A DNA stretch of 64,000 bases, taken from assembly GCF_036195325.1 (NCBI RefSeq), contig NZ_CP108101.1:1302001-1366000 (forward strand). Direction: 5' to 3'. Both the position numbers and the translations under genes were made by a program. The notes under the pieces were generated by a model that saw only the letters and a list, made by a program, of their open reading frames with translations, was not told the DNA's origin and searched no databases. Shown here piece by piece: positions 51,237-64,000 of the stretch (within the stretch, counting starts at the first letter, position 1; each line of letters begins with the position of its first letter). The DNA comes from Streptomyces sp. NBC_00234 (GTDB lineage: Bacteria > Actinomycetota > Actinomycetes > Streptomycetales > Streptomycetaceae).

Positions 51237-53381
51237 TCAGCCGATGTCCGGCGGGTCGATCCTGATCCGGACGGGATCGCCGCCGCCCTTGGCCATCCGC
51301 GCCGCCTGGGCCGTCTTCAGGGCGGCGGCCAGCGCCGCTCCCCGCCCCGGTTCCACCCGGATCAGTGCCCGCTCCCAGGTCTCGCCCGGCGGGGCGTCCC
51401 ACGGCCGCCGCGGGCGGCCCGGCTCGGCGGCGGGCACCGGCACGGGACCCAGGATCTGGGCTTCCGGCGGCAGTTCGGCAGCGGCGAGAAACGCGGCCAG
51501 TGCCTCGGCGGGACCCGTGACCGAGGCCATCCGGGACACCGGAGGGAAGCCCAGCTCCGCCCGCTCCGCCAGTTCGCGCCGTGCGTACCCGGCGGGGTCC
51601 CACCGCACCAGTGCCTGCACGGCCCGCAGTGTCGGCTCGGCGACGATCACCACGGTCCCGCCCTCGCCCTGCCCCCGTACCAGCGAGGCGGCGGACGTCC
51701 ACCGGCGCAGTGCCTCCTCGCCGGCCCGCAGATCGGGCCTGCCGAGCATGGCCCAGCCGTCCAGCAGCAGCGCCGCCGCGTACCCGCCCTCGGCGACGGG
51801 TTCGGCGCCGGGTGTGCTGACGACCAGCGCGGGCACGTCAGGCACCGAATCCAGGATGTGGTCGCGCCCGGACGTCCGTACCGGCACGGCGGGGAAGGCT
51901 CTGCCCAGCTCCTCCGCCGTCCTGCGGGCCCCGACGATCTGGGCGCGCAGCCGGAAGGCCCCGCAGCTCTCGCAGTGCCAGGCCGTCTCGGCGCGCCCGC
52001 ACCAGGCGCAGTTGAGGTCCTGCTGGTCCGGGGCCTCCAGCGGCCCGGCGCAGTGCCTGCACCGCGCAGGTGTCCGGCAGCGCTCACAGGCCAGCCGTGG
52101 CGCGTATCCCCGGCGGGGCACCTGCACCAGGACCGGACCGCTGCGCAGCCCGTCCCGGACGGTCTGCCAGGCGAGACTGGGCAGCCGCGCACTCCGGGCC
52201 GCACCGTCCCGCGCCAGCTCGCCGTCCCCGACCGTACGCACGAGGGGCGCCGCGCTCCTCAGCTGCTCCCGGTCCGGGGCCAGCGGCAGCGCCCAGCCGG
52301 TCTCGACGAGCTGGGCGGCCTCCACCGTGCAGCTCGTACCGCCCAGCAGGAAACCGCACCTGCCGTGCGCCGCCCGCAGTTCGAGCACCTCACGGACATG
52401 GGGGAACGGCGCGTTGTCGTCGCTGTGGCTGGAGTCGCCGTCGTCCCAGATCACGACGAGACCGAGATCGGCGACGGGCGCGAACATCGCCGCGCGGGTC
52501 CCGACCACCGCCCGTACGGACCCCCGCCGCACGGCGAGCCACTGGCGGTAGCGCTTCTCGGGTCCGGAGTCCGCCGTCAGGAGCGTGTGGTGCCCCTCCC
52601 CCAGCAGTCCGGTGAGCGCGCTGTCCACCCGCGCGGCGGCCCGCCCGTCCGGTACGACGACGAGCGCGCCGCGTCCCGAGGCGAGCGTGGCGGCCACCGC
52701 CCTGGCGATCTCCTCGGGCCAGTGCGGGCCCGGCAGAGCGGTCCATACGGCGCGCGGTGCCCCGCCTTCGGCCAGCGCCCGGAGGAACGCGGGCCCCTGC
52801 CCGTACCTCTCCCAGCTGCCGGCCTCCGGCGGGGCGGGCGGCGGCAGGGGGTCCGGGGACGGCCTGGACTCGGCCCTGCCGTTCCTGGGCGGCACGGCGA
52901 GCTGGAGGACGTCGGCGAGGCTGCCCGCGTACCGGTCGGCGACGGCGCGCGAGAGTGCGAGCAGTTCGGGGCCGAGCACCGGTTCGGGCGACACGACGTA
53001 GGCGAGGGCGGCGAGCGCCCCCTGATAGTCCGATTCGGCGCGCCGCTCGACGAGGAAGCCGTCGATCAGCCCGCCGCCCTCGCGTCGGCCGCCCCGGACG
53101 TTGCGCCCCCCCGCGCCGAACCGCACCCGCACCCGCACTCCGGGCCGGGCGTCGGCGTCGAGCTCCTCGGGTACCGCGTAGTCGAAGTACTGGTCGAGAT
53201 GGAGCACGCCCTTGTTGACCAGGACCCGGGCGACGGGCAGCTCCTTGGCCAGCGCGGCCCCGCGCCAGGTGCGCGGCTTGGCCCGCGGCACCTGCGCCTT
53301 GCGCACGGTCTCCCGGATCAGCGCAAGCTGCTCCGGCGCCCCGGCGTCGGGCTCGGCGGATCGCTCGTTCTCGCTGCTCAC
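51237..53381 (-). CDS. priA: PriA-like primosomal protein N' without helicase ATP site
   Basis: The 714-residue protein has the PriA 3'-DNA-end-binding domain (about 50-150, VARVLVNKGVLHLDQYFDYA) and the eight-cysteine zinc region (CERCRTPARCRHC, CAWC, CESC). But where helicases have a Walker A GxxGxGKT it reads WTALPGPHWPEEIAR, and the DEAH box is WDDGD. It therefore probably cannot bind ATP in the usual way. This form of PriA is characteristic of actinobacteria and is thought to act as a DNA-binding replication-restart scaffold. The GTG at 53381 has AGGA eight bases upstream and is preferred over a TTG six bases earlier. Confidence 0.92.
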   Translation of the reverse strand: MSSENERSAEPDAGAPEQLALIRETVRKAQVPRAKPRTWRGAALAKELPVARVLVNKGVLHLDQYFDYAVPEELDADARPGVRVRVRFGAGGRNVRGGRREGGGLIDGFLVERRAESDYQGALAALAYVVSPEPVLGPELLALSRAVADRYAGSLADVLQLAVPPRNGRAESRPSPDPLPPPAPPEAGSWERYGQGPAFLRALAEGGAPRAVWTALPGPHWPEEIARAVAATLASGRGALVVVPDGRAAARVDSALTGLLGEGHHTLLTADSGPEKRYRQWLAVRRGSVRAVVGTRAAMFAPVADLGLVVIWDDGDSSHSDDNAPFPHVREVLELRAAHGRCGFLLGGTSCTVEAAQLVETGWALPLAPDREQLRSAAPLVRTVGDGELARDGAARSARLPSLAWQTVRDGLRSGPVLVQVPRRGYAPRLACERCRTPARCRHCAGPLEAPDQQDLNCAWCGRAETAWHCESCGAFRLRAQIVGARRTAEELGRAFPAVPVRTSGRDHILDSVPDVPALVVSTPGAEPVAEGGYAAALLLDGWAMLGRPDLRAGEEALRRWTSAASLVRGQGEGGTVVIVAEPTLRAVQALVRWDPAGYARRELAERAELGFPPVSRMASVTGPAEALAAFLAAAELPPEAQILGPVPVPAAEPGRPRRPWDAPPGETWERALIRVEPGRGAALAAALKTAQAARMAKGGGDPVRIRIDPPDIG

Positions 53382-53428
53382 AGCCAAATTCCTACCAGAC
53401 GGGACTGACAGCGGCGCCGGGCCCCACG

Positions 53429-53472
53429 ACGCCGGGGCCCGGACACCGCGATCGGTGTCCGGGCCCCGGCGT
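53429..53472 (-). terminator. 20-bp perfect hairpin terminator after metK
   Basis: 53429-53448 pairs exactly with 53453-53472 around a 4-base loop, giving a very stable GC stem 62 bp after the metK stop. No T-tract follows. Confidence 0.85.
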
Positions 53473-53534
53473 GAGCCAGACGGCTGCGGTCGTACGGCCG
53501 CGGGACGGAGCCCGAAGGCCCTCCCCGCGGATCG

Positions 53535-54743
53535 TTACAGGCCCGCGGCCCTGCGCAGTGCTTCCACGCGGTCGGTGCGCTCCCAGGTGAAGTCGGGGAG
53601 CTCGCGGCCGAAGTGGCCGTATGCCGCGGTCTGGGCGTAGATCGGGCGGAGCAGGTCGAGATCGCGGATGATCGCGGCCGGACGGAGGTCGAAGACCTCG
53701 CCGATCGCGTGCTCGATCTTCTCCGTGTCGACCGCGGCCGTGCCGAAGGTCTCGACGAACAGGCCGACGGGCTCGGCCTTGCCGATCGCGTAGGCCACCT
53801 GGACCTCGCAGCGGGCGGCGAGACCGGCCGCGACGACGTTCTTCGCGACCCAGCGCATCGCGTACGCCGCGGAGCGGTCGACCTTCGACGGGTCCTTGCC
53901 CGAGAAGGCGCCGCCGCCGTGGCGCGCCATGCCGCCGTAGGTGTCGATGATGATCTTGCGGCCGGTGAGGCCGGCGTCGCCCATCGGGCCGCCGATCTCG
54001 AAACGCCCGGTCGGGTTCACCAGGAGGCGGTAGCCCTCGGTCTCCAGCTTGATGCCGTCCTCGATGAGCTGCGCCAGGACGTGCTCGACGACGAACTCAC
54101 GGATGTCGGGCGCGAGCAGCGAGTCCAGGTCGATGTCCGACGCGTGCTGCGAGGAGACGACGACCGTGTCGAGGCGGACGGCCTTGTCGCCGTCGTACTC
54201 GATGGTGACCTGGGTCTTGCCGTCCGGGCGCAGGTACGGGATGGTCCCGTTCTTGCGGACCTCGGACAGCCGGCGCGAGAGCCGGTGCGCGATGTGGATC
54301 GGGAGCGGCATCAGCTCGGGCGTCTCGTCGCAGGCGTAGCCGAACATCAGGCCCTGGTCGCCGGCGCCCTGCTTGTCGAGCTCGTCCTCGTCGCCCTCGA
54401 CGCGCTGCTCGTACGCCGTGTCGACGCCCTGGGCGATGTCGGGGGACTGCGCGCCGATGGACACCGAGACGCCGCAGGAGGCGCCGTCGAAGCCCTTCTT
54501 GGAGGAGTCGTAACCGATCTCCAGGACCTTGTTGCGCACAAGGTTGGGGATGTCGGCGTAGGCCTTGGTCGTGACCTCACCCGCGACATGCACCAGACCA
54601 GTGGTGATCAAGGTCTCGACGGCGACGCGCGAGGAAGGGTCCTCGCGCAGGAGCGCGTCGAGAATCGTGTCGCTGATCTGGTCAGCGATCTTGTCGGGGT
54701 GGCCCTCGGTGACGGACTCCGAGGTGAAGAGACGGCGGGACAC
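53535..54743 (-). CDS. metK: S-adenosylmethionine synthetase
   Basis: The 402-residue enzyme has the N-terminal [17 protein letters not shown] methionine/ATP site, the hexapeptide [12 protein letters not shown], and [19 protein letters not shown]. It condenses methionine and ATP to SAM, the methyl donor for the cell and also for antibiotic tailoring. The GTG at 54743 gives the typical [11 protein letters not shown] and has GGGAG five bases upstream. The 242-bp leader between coaBC and metK holds a long hairpin. It is followed by a strong terminator and the priA gene. Confidence 0.97.
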   Translation of the reverse strand: MSRRLFTSESVTEGHPDKIADQISDTILDALLREDPSSRVAVETLITTGLVHVAGEVTTKAYADIPNLVRNKVLEIGYDSSKKGFDGASCGVSVSIGAQSPDIAQGVDTAYEQRVEGDEDELDKQGAGDQGLMFGYACDETPELMPLPIHIAHRLSRRLSEVRKNGTIPYLRPDGKTQVTIEYDGDKAVRLDTVVVSSQHASDIDLDSLLAPDIREFVVEHVLAQLIEDGIKLETEGYRLLVNPTGRFEIGGPMGDAGLTGRKIIIDTYGGMARHGGGAFSGKDPSKVDRSAAYAMRWVAKNVVAAGLAARCEVQVAYAIGKAEPVGLFVETFGTAAVDTEKIEHAIGEVFDLRPAAIIRDLDLLRPIYAQTAAYGHFGRELPDFTWERTDRVEALRRAAGL

Positions 54744-54785
54744 ATCGCTCCCTGGGGTTGCAGCGGCTGCTGGCTGATCATTGAT

Positions 54786-54818
54786 GGAACGCCCGGGAGC
54801 TGCGCCCGGGTACGTTCC
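54786..54818 (-). other. Hairpin in the metK leader
   Basis: GGAACG-CCCGGG (54786-54797) pairs with CCCGGG-ta-CGTTCC (54805-54818), a 12-bp stem with a two-base bulge and a 7-base loop, about 43 bp before the metK start. It may affect transcript stability or translation. It does not match the SAM riboswitch classes I know. Confidence 0.55.
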
Positions 54819-54985
54819 AGCGGCCAGTTTATCGGTCGGTTCCGGCGCTTGGTCCACGCGTCTCGCCCCTTGGGAGTTCTGTGACGTGCGGCACTGATGA
54901 CGCCAGTGTGACAATCCCTCCTGCTGGGCGACATAAACATCCGCTTTCCGATATTTTCAGCCACCCATGCGAGGGAATCGGGAAT

Positions 54986-56188
54986 CTAGCCGAAACGCGC
55001 TGTCACCAGATCCCAGACCGTGTCGGCGAGAGCCTCCTTGGGCCCGTACGGCACAGGCGTCTCACCGCCGTCCGCGGCGAGCACCACGGCTTCGTTCTCC
55101 TCGGAACCGAACGTCTTGCGCTCCCCCACCTCGTTGACGACCAGCAGGTCGCAACCCTTGCGGCGGAGCTTCTCGCGGCCGTTGGCCAGTACGTCGTCCG
55201 TCTCGGCCGCGAATCCGACGACGAGCTGACCGGCCCGGGACCGGTCGGCGGAGATTTCCGCCAGGATGTCCGGGTTGCGGACCAGGGCGACGGGCTCGGG
55301 CTCGCGCCCGTCCTTCTTCTTGATCTTGCCGCTCGCGTAGACCGCGGGGCGGAAGTCGGCGACGGCCGCCGCCATGACCACCACGTCGGCGTCGGCCGCG
55401 GCCTTCAGTACGGCTTCGCGCAGCTGCATCGCGGTCCCGGCCCGCAGGACGTCGGCTCCCGCCGGGTCCGGCAGGCCGGTGTTGGCCTCGACGAGGGTGA
55501 CCCGGGCGCCCCGGGCGACCGCGGTGCGGGCGAGGGCGTAGCCCTGCTTCCCGGAGGAGCGGTTACCGAGGTAGCGGACCGGGTCGAGCGGCTCGCGCGT
55601 ACCGCCCGCGCTGATGACCACGTGGCGGCCGGTGAGGTCGGGAGCGGCGGTGCCTCGTGCGAGGATCCGGCGGCAGACCTCGAAGATCTCGCCCGGGTCC
55701 GGGAGCCGGCCCTTGCCGGTGTCGACGCCGGTGAGCCGGCCCACGGCCGGCTCGATGACGACGGCCCCGCGCCTGCGCAGCGTGGCGACGTTCTCCCGGG
55801 TGGCGGGGTGCTCCCACATCTCGGTGTGCATCGCGGGCGCGAAGACGACCGGACAGCGGGCCGTGAGCAGGGTGTTCGTGAGGAGGTCGTCGGCCAGGCC
55901 GTGGGCGGCCTTCGCGAGCATGTCGGCGGTGGCGGGCGCGACGACGACGAGGTCGGCGGCCTGCCCGGTGCGCACGTGCGGCACCTCGTGGACGTCGTTC
56001 CAGACCTCGGTCGACACGGAGTGGCCGGAGAGCGCGGACCAGGTGGCGGCCCCCACGAAGTGCAGCGACGCCTCGGTGGGGACGACCTGGACGTCATGCC
56101 CCGACTCGGTCAGCCGGCGCAGCAACTCGCACGCCTTGTAGGCGGCGATGCCTCCGCTGACCCCAAGGACGACCTTCGGCTTGTCCAC
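54986..56188 (-). CDS. coaBC: Bifunctional phosphopantothenoylcysteine decarboxylase/synthetase
   Basis: The 400-residue enzyme has an N-terminal FMN flavoprotein (CoaC, about 1-180; VLGVSGGIAAYKACELLRRL, PAMHTEMWEHPATREN) with the catalytic His in the HEVPH strand. The C-terminal CoaB domain contains GGTREPLDPVRYLGNRSSGK and MAAAVADFRP. It adds cysteine to 4'-phosphopantothenate (CTP-dependent) and decarboxylates the product for coenzyme A. I chose the GTG at 56188, giving MDKPKVVLGVSGG, since GGGGAG lies five bases upstream. Confidence 0.96.
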   Translation of the reverse strand: MDKPKVVLGVSGGIAAYKACELLRRLTESGHDVQVVPTEASLHFVGAATWSALSGHSVSTEVWNDVHEVPHVRTGQAADLVVVAPATADMLAKAAHGLADDLLTNTLLTARCPVVFAPAMHTEMWEHPATRENVATLRRRGAVVIEPAVGRLTGVDTGKGRLPDPGEIFEVCRRILARGTAAPDLTGRHVVISAGGTREPLDPVRYLGNRSSGKQGYALARTAVARGARVTLVEANTGLPDPAGADVLRAGTAMQLREAVLKAAADADVVVMAAAVADFRPAVYASGKIKKKDGREPEPVALVRNPDILAEISADRSRAGQLVVGFAAETDDVLANGREKLRRKGCDLLVVNEVGERKTFGSEENEAVVLAADGGETPVPYGPKEALADTVWDLVTARFG

Positions 56189-56254
56189 TGCCTCTCCCCG
56201 CACTCGTGATTCCCGGCGCACCCGGCTGCGTACGCACCGTCCCATAAGACACCA

Positions 56255-56283
56255 CAGGCCCGGCGGTGGGACCGCCGGGCCTG
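56255..56283. terminator. Hairpin between rpoZ and coaBC
   Basis: A 13-bp perfect stem (56255-56267 with 56271-56283) with a 3-base loop lies 22 bp after the rpoZ stop. It likely ends or attenuates the gmk-rpoZ transcript. Confidence 0.75.
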
Positions 56284-56305
56284 AGGTGAAGGTGCTGGTT
56301 CCTGC

Positions 56306-56578
56306 TTACTGCGCGGGGCCCTCGATGGCCTCGGAGGTCAGCAGGCCCGCGTTGATCTCGCGGAGCGCGATCGAGAGCGGCTTCTCGTGCACGTGGGTGT
56401 CGACAAGCGGACCGACGTACTCGAGGAGGCCTTCACCGAGCTGCGAGTAGTACGCGTTGATCTGGCGCGCGCGCTTGGCGGCGTAGATCACAAGGCTGTA
56501 CTTCGAGTCGGTGGCCTCGAGGAGCTCATCAATCGGCGGGTTGATGATGCCCTCGGGCGTGGAAATGGAAGAGGACAC
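56306..56578 (-). CDS. rpoZ: RNA polymerase omega subunit
   Basis: The 90-residue protein contains [20 protein letters not shown] followed by [14 protein letters not shown], the omega fold that clamps the beta' C-terminus and aids polymerase assembly. The GTG at 56578 has GGAAGG seven bases upstream. It is 73 bp from gmk on the same strand, as in other Streptomyces genomes. Confidence 0.96.
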   Translation of the reverse strand: MSSSISTPEGIINPPIDELLEATDSKYSLVIYAAKRARQINAYYSQLGEGLLEYVGPLVDTHVHEKPLSIALREINAGLLTSEAIEGPAQ

Positions 56579-56651
56579 TCTCTGCCTTCCGAAGGGGGTA
56601 GAGACCAAAGAGATCTTTGATCGCGCGGTTCCGTGGTGTACGTGCTTCGTG

Positions 56652-57269
56652 TCAGTCGCTGCTGTCACGGAGGCCGGAAGCCTGCAGCATCAAGGTTAGC
56701 AGCTCACGTGCTACATCCTCGACCGAGGTGTTGACAAGCGTCGTATCGAACTCGGACTCGGCGGCCAGCTCGATTTTGGCAGCCGCGAGCCTGCGCTCGA
56801 TCACGTCGGGCGCTTCGGTTCCGCGGCCGGTGAGCCGGCGGACCAGTTCGTCCCAGCTCGGCGGAGCCAGGAAGACGAGCTGGGCGTCGGACATCGACTC
56901 GCGGACCAGCCGGGCGCCCTGGAGGTCGATCTCCAGCAGCACCGGCTCGCCCGCCTCCAGGCGGTCGAGAACGGCGCGGCGGGGCGTGCCGTAGCGGTTG
57001 CCCGCGAACTCCGCCCACTCCAGTAGTTCGCCGTTGGCGATGAGCTTGTCGAACTCCTCGTTGTCCACGAAGAAGTAGTGGACACCGTTGCGTTCGCCGG
57101 GTCGGGGCTTGCGGGTCGTGGCCGATACGGAGAGCCAGACCTCGGGGTGGACCTTGCGCATATGCGCGACGACCGTGCTCTTGCCGACCCCCGAGGGGCC
57201 GGAGAGCACGGTCAGCCGCGGACGTACGTCCGGGGGTACGGGGGACGTCCCCCGGGATGTTGCAGCCAT
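56652..57269 (-). CDS. gmk: Guanylate kinase
   Basis: The 205-residue enzyme has the Walker [12 protein letters not shown], the GMP-binding segment [20 protein letters not shown] and the lid-region [18 protein letters not shown]. It phosphorylates GMP to GDP with ATP. The first ~18 residues ([18 protein letters not shown]) are a flexible extension. It lies 38 bp after the sIHF gene. Confidence 0.96.
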   Translation of the reverse strand: MAATSRGTSPVPPDVRPRLTVLSGPSGVGKSTVVAHMRKVHPEVWLSVSATTRKPRPGERNGVHYFFVDNEEFDKLIANGELLEWAEFAGNRYGTPRRAVLDRLEAGEPVLLEIDLQGARLVRESMSDAQLVFLAPPSWDELVRRLTGRGTEAPDVIERRLAAAKIELAAESEFDTTLVNTSVEDVARELLTLMLQASGLRDSSD

Positions 57270-57307
57270 GGAGCGATTATCCAGGTTCTCAGGAGTGCCT
57301 GAGAACG

Positions 57308-57631
57308 TCAGGCGGCGCTGCCGCCGAACTCACGCTCCAGGGATGCGATCTGGTTGGAGCCGAGACCCCGCACCCGGCGGCTCTCGGAGATGCCGAGCCG
57401 CTCCATGATCTGCTTGGCGCGGACCTTGCCCACGCCGGGCAGGGACTCCAGGAGGGCGGAGACCTTCATCTTGCCGATGACGTCGTTCTCCTGGCCCGTC
57501 TTGATGACCTCGTGGAGCGAGGCGCCGGAGTGCTTGAGTCGATTCTTGACCTCGGCCCGCTCCCGGCGAGCCGCGGCGGCCTTTTCGAGCGCGGCTGCGC
57601 GCTGTTCAGGGGTAAGGGGCGGAAGAGCCAC
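57308..57631 (-). CDS. sihF: Actinobacterial integration host factor (sIHF)
   Basis: The 107-residue nucleoid protein has a basic helical N-terminus ([20 protein letters not shown]) and a helix-two-turn-helix DNA-binding core ([37 protein letters not shown]). It is unrelated to E. coli IHF in fold but supports chromosome compaction, sporulation and antibiotic production in Streptomyces. The GTG at 57631 is preceded by GAGGTGA and gives the known [11 protein letters not shown] start. Confidence 0.96.
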   Translation of the reverse strand: MALPPLTPEQRAAALEKAAAARRERAEVKNRLKHSGASLHEVIKTGQENDVIGKMKVSALLESLPGVGKVRAKQIMERLGISESRRVRGLGSNQIASLEREFGGSAA

Positions 57632-57779
57632 GCCTACGTCACCTCGGATGTCGATCTGTCGGATACGGACCGGTGAGGAACCTAGTCGCCCCACACCTCG
57701 TGAGCAACGAACAACGTGTGCTCGTTGACTCTCGACGGAGACTAGCGGCCAAGGGCGCTCGAGTCAGCGAGAACGGACT

Positions 57780-57815
57780 AAAAGTCCTGGTCAGCCTCAG
57801 CCTACCGGGACTTTT
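57780..57815. terminator. AT-flanked hairpin between pyrF and sIHF genes
   Basis: AAAAGTCC (57780-57787) pairs with GGACTTTT (57808-57815) around a 20-base spacer, so a stem with a T-run exists on either strand. It lies about 60 bp after the pyrF stop. It could terminate the pyr transcript or be part of the sIHF leader. Confidence 0.5.
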
Positions 57816-57874
57816 CCGGCATATTGACCCTGATTTTGCTCAGGAATTCGTCAACGGGCTGTTACGTGGCATGG

Positions 57875-58710
57875 TCAGCTTCCCGAGACCGCCGCACGGA
57901 CCTCGTCCGCGAAGCGACCGGCGGCTTCGCGCAGCCCGGAAACATCCGGACCGTGGCGCAGCACGCCCCGGCTCACGCTGGGCACCACGTTGCCCACCGC
58001 GGCGCCGAAGACACCCGGCAGGTCCGCGGGGGTCGCGCCCTGGGCACCGATGCCGGGAGCGAGCAGCGGACCGTTGATCTCCAGATTCACGCCGGCGTCG
58101 CCGAGTGTGGCGCCGACCACGGCGCCGACCGAGCCGAGCGGCGTGACGCCCTCGTTCTCCGCGGCCATGTGGTCGAGCATTACCTGGGCCAGCGACCGGC
58201 CGTCGGCCGCCGTCGCCCGCTGCACCTCCGCGCCCTCGGGGTTGGACGTGAGGGCGAGCACGAAGACACCGGCGCCGGAGACCGCCGCCGCGTCGAGCGC
58301 CGGGCGCAGCGAGCCGAAGCCCAGGTACGGCGAGACCGTGACCGCGTCGGAGAACAGCGGCGAGTCCTTGTCCAGGTAGGTCGCCGCGTAGGCGCCCATC
58401 GTGGAGCCGATGTCGCCCCGCTTGGCGTCCATCAGGACCAGGGCGCCGGCCGCACGGGCCTCCTCGACGGCCTTCTCCAGGACGGCGACGCCCCGGGAAC
58501 CGAAGCGCTCGAAGAACGCGGACTGCGGCTTGAGCACGGCGACCCGGTCGGCCAGTGCCTCGACGACCGTACGCGTGAAGCGCTCCAGGCCCGCGATGTC
58601 GTCGTTGAGGCCCCAGGAGGTGAGCAGCGAGGCGTGCGGGTCGATGCCGACGCAGAGCGGCCCACGGGTGTCCATGGCGTGGCGCAGGCGTGCGCCGAAG
58701 GGTTCAGGGG

Positions 58711-58714
<4 letters not shown>
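57875..58714 (-). CDS. pyrF: Orotidine-5'-phosphate decarboxylase
   Basis: The 279-residue enzyme is of the longer actinobacterial type: CVGIDPHASLL, the catalytic Lys-Asp array VLMDAKRGDIGST, and APGIGAQGATPADLPGVFG near the end. It decarboxylates OMP to UMP, the last step of UMP synthesis. The GTG overlaps the pyrD stop as GTGA, so the two are coupled. It is the last gene of the carA-carB-pyrD-pyrF run. Confidence 0.96.
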
Positions 58715-59820
<1,106 letters not shown>

Positions 59821-59848
59821 CGGGGTGTCCTCGGTGTCCTCACAGAGA

Positions 59849-59874
59849 GGGGGACACCGTTTCCGGTGTCCCCC
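59849..59874 (-). other. Hairpin between carB and pyrD
   Basis: GGGGGACACC (59849-59858) and GGTGTCCCCC (59865-59874) form a perfect 10-bp stem with a 6-base loop, 13 bp after the carB stop. It may attenuate or stabilise the pyrimidine operon message at this joint. Confidence 0.7.
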
Positions 59875-59887
59875 TGCTGGGCTTCTA

Positions 59888-63188
<3,301 letters not shown>

Positions 63189-63196
<8 letters not shown>

Positions 63197-64000
63197 GCTG
63201 GCCCTCCATCAGGGAAACGAAGCGGTCGAAGAGGTACGCGGCGTCGTGCGGGCCCGCGGCTGCTTCGGGGTGGTACTGGACGCTGAAAGCCGGCTGGTCG
63301 AGGAGCTGAAGGCCCTCGACGACCTGGTCGTTCAGGCAGACGTGGGAGACCTCGGCGCGGCCGAACGGCGTCTCGGAGACCTTGTCGAGCGGGGCGTCGA
63401 CGGCGAAGCCGTGGTTGTGCGCGGTGACCTCGACCTTGCCGGTCGTGCGGTCCTGCACGGGCTGGTTGATGCCGCGGTGGCCGTACTTCAGCTTGTACGT
63501 GCCGAAGCCGAGCGCGCGGCCCAGGATCTGGTTGCCGAAGCAGATGCCGAAGAGCGGGGTCTTCCGCTCCAGGACGCCCTGCATGACGGAGACCGGGTGG
63601 TCGGCCGTGGAGGGGTCGCCGGGCCCGTTGGAGAAGAAGACTCCGTCGGGCTTCACCGCGTACACCTCGTCGAGGGTGGCGGTGGCGGGCAGGACGTGCA
63701 CCTCGATGCCGCGCTCCGCCATGCGGTGCGGGGTCATCCCCTTGATGCCGAGGTCGATCGCGGCGACGGTGAACTTCTTGGTGCCGATCGCGGGGACGAC
63801 GTACGTCTCCTTCGTCGCGACCTCGGCGGAGAGGTCGGCGCCGGTCATCTCGGGGGCCTGGCGCACCTTGGCGAGCAGCATGCCATCGTCGGCGATGGCG
63901 TTGCCGGAGAAGATGCCGACGCGCATCGCGCCGCGCTCGCGCAGGTGGCGGGTGAGCGCGCGGGTGTCGATGCCGCTGATGCCGACGACGCCCTGGCTCG
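63189..64000 (-). CDS. carA: Carbamoyl-phosphate synthase small chain, 5' end missing
   Basis: The visible 270 residues start inside the N-terminal domain ([20 protein letters not shown]) and include the whole glutaminase domain: [11 protein letters not shown], the nucleophile Cys in [12 protein letters not shown], and the His-Glu pair in [15 protein letters not shown]. It supplies ammonia from glutamine to CarB. The gene continues past the window edge. Confidence 0.97.

Noticed and set aside
53535..54914. Longer metK reading from 54914
   Set aside because: The extra 57 residues are unlike any SAM synthetase N-terminus, and a ribosome site precedes the GTG at 54743.

Overview
The window is high-GC actinobacterial chromosome, almost certainly Streptomyces. 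GTG starts are frequent and ATGA/GTGA overlaps are common. The flanking gene orders ribD-ribE-pnuC, then rpe-rsmB-fmt-(HTH protein)-priA-metK-coaBC-rpoZ-gmk-sIHF-pyrF-pyrD-carB-carA, are the conserved Streptomyces core order. No tool was run; all family names come from reading motifs in the translations.

Layout. (1) 1-2245: riboflavin genes on the minus strand under an FMN riboswitch. (2) 2361-7513: a secreted GH18 chitinase with two DasR-type (dre) repeats in its promoter, then a divergent ROK repressor/MFS exporter pair around an inverted-repeat operator. (3) 7673-17698: an accessory island that has replaced the middle of a uracil/xanthine permease gene. The first ~53 codons and the last ~60 codons of that gene survive at the two edges. 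Between them lie a complete second permease, an unknown small gene, two decayed IS5-type transposases, and a polymorphic-toxin locus (SseB-like protein, a putative partner protein, a 1617-residue YD-repeat/RHS toxin and a small immunity candidate). (4) 17784-19458: a DUF5995 protein and a GNAT acetyltransferase. (5) 19455-38031: a large divergent catabolic locus around an IclR regulator. One arm encodes a class III aminotransferase, an enolase-superfamily dehydratase, an amidohydrolase, an SDR and a Tat-exported beta-helix protein. The other encodes a second beta-helix protein, a Gfo/Idh/MocA oxidoreductase, an ABC sugar importer without an ATPase, an NAD-dependent epimerase-like protein, a DHDPS-family aldolase, a 2-hydroxyacid dehydrogenase and an FAH-family hydrolase. 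It reads as extracellular depolymerisation, import, and non-phosphorylative breakdown of an acidic or modified sugar. I recognise no described pathway with this gene set. (6) 38041-42808: amine oxidase, nitrilase-family amidase, Lrp regulator and aldehyde dehydrogenase, probably an amine or amino-acid degradation set. (7) 42980-46886: GuaB1 (GMP-reductase type), a class I terpene synthase and a SorC regulator. (8) 46990-64000: conserved housekeeping genes, cut inside carA.

The most unusual parts are the beta-helix/sugar-acid locus with matching palindromes at its regulator, the near-identical inverted 566-bp 5' segments of its two beta-helix genes, and the toxin island that carries its own copy of the permease gene it interrupts.
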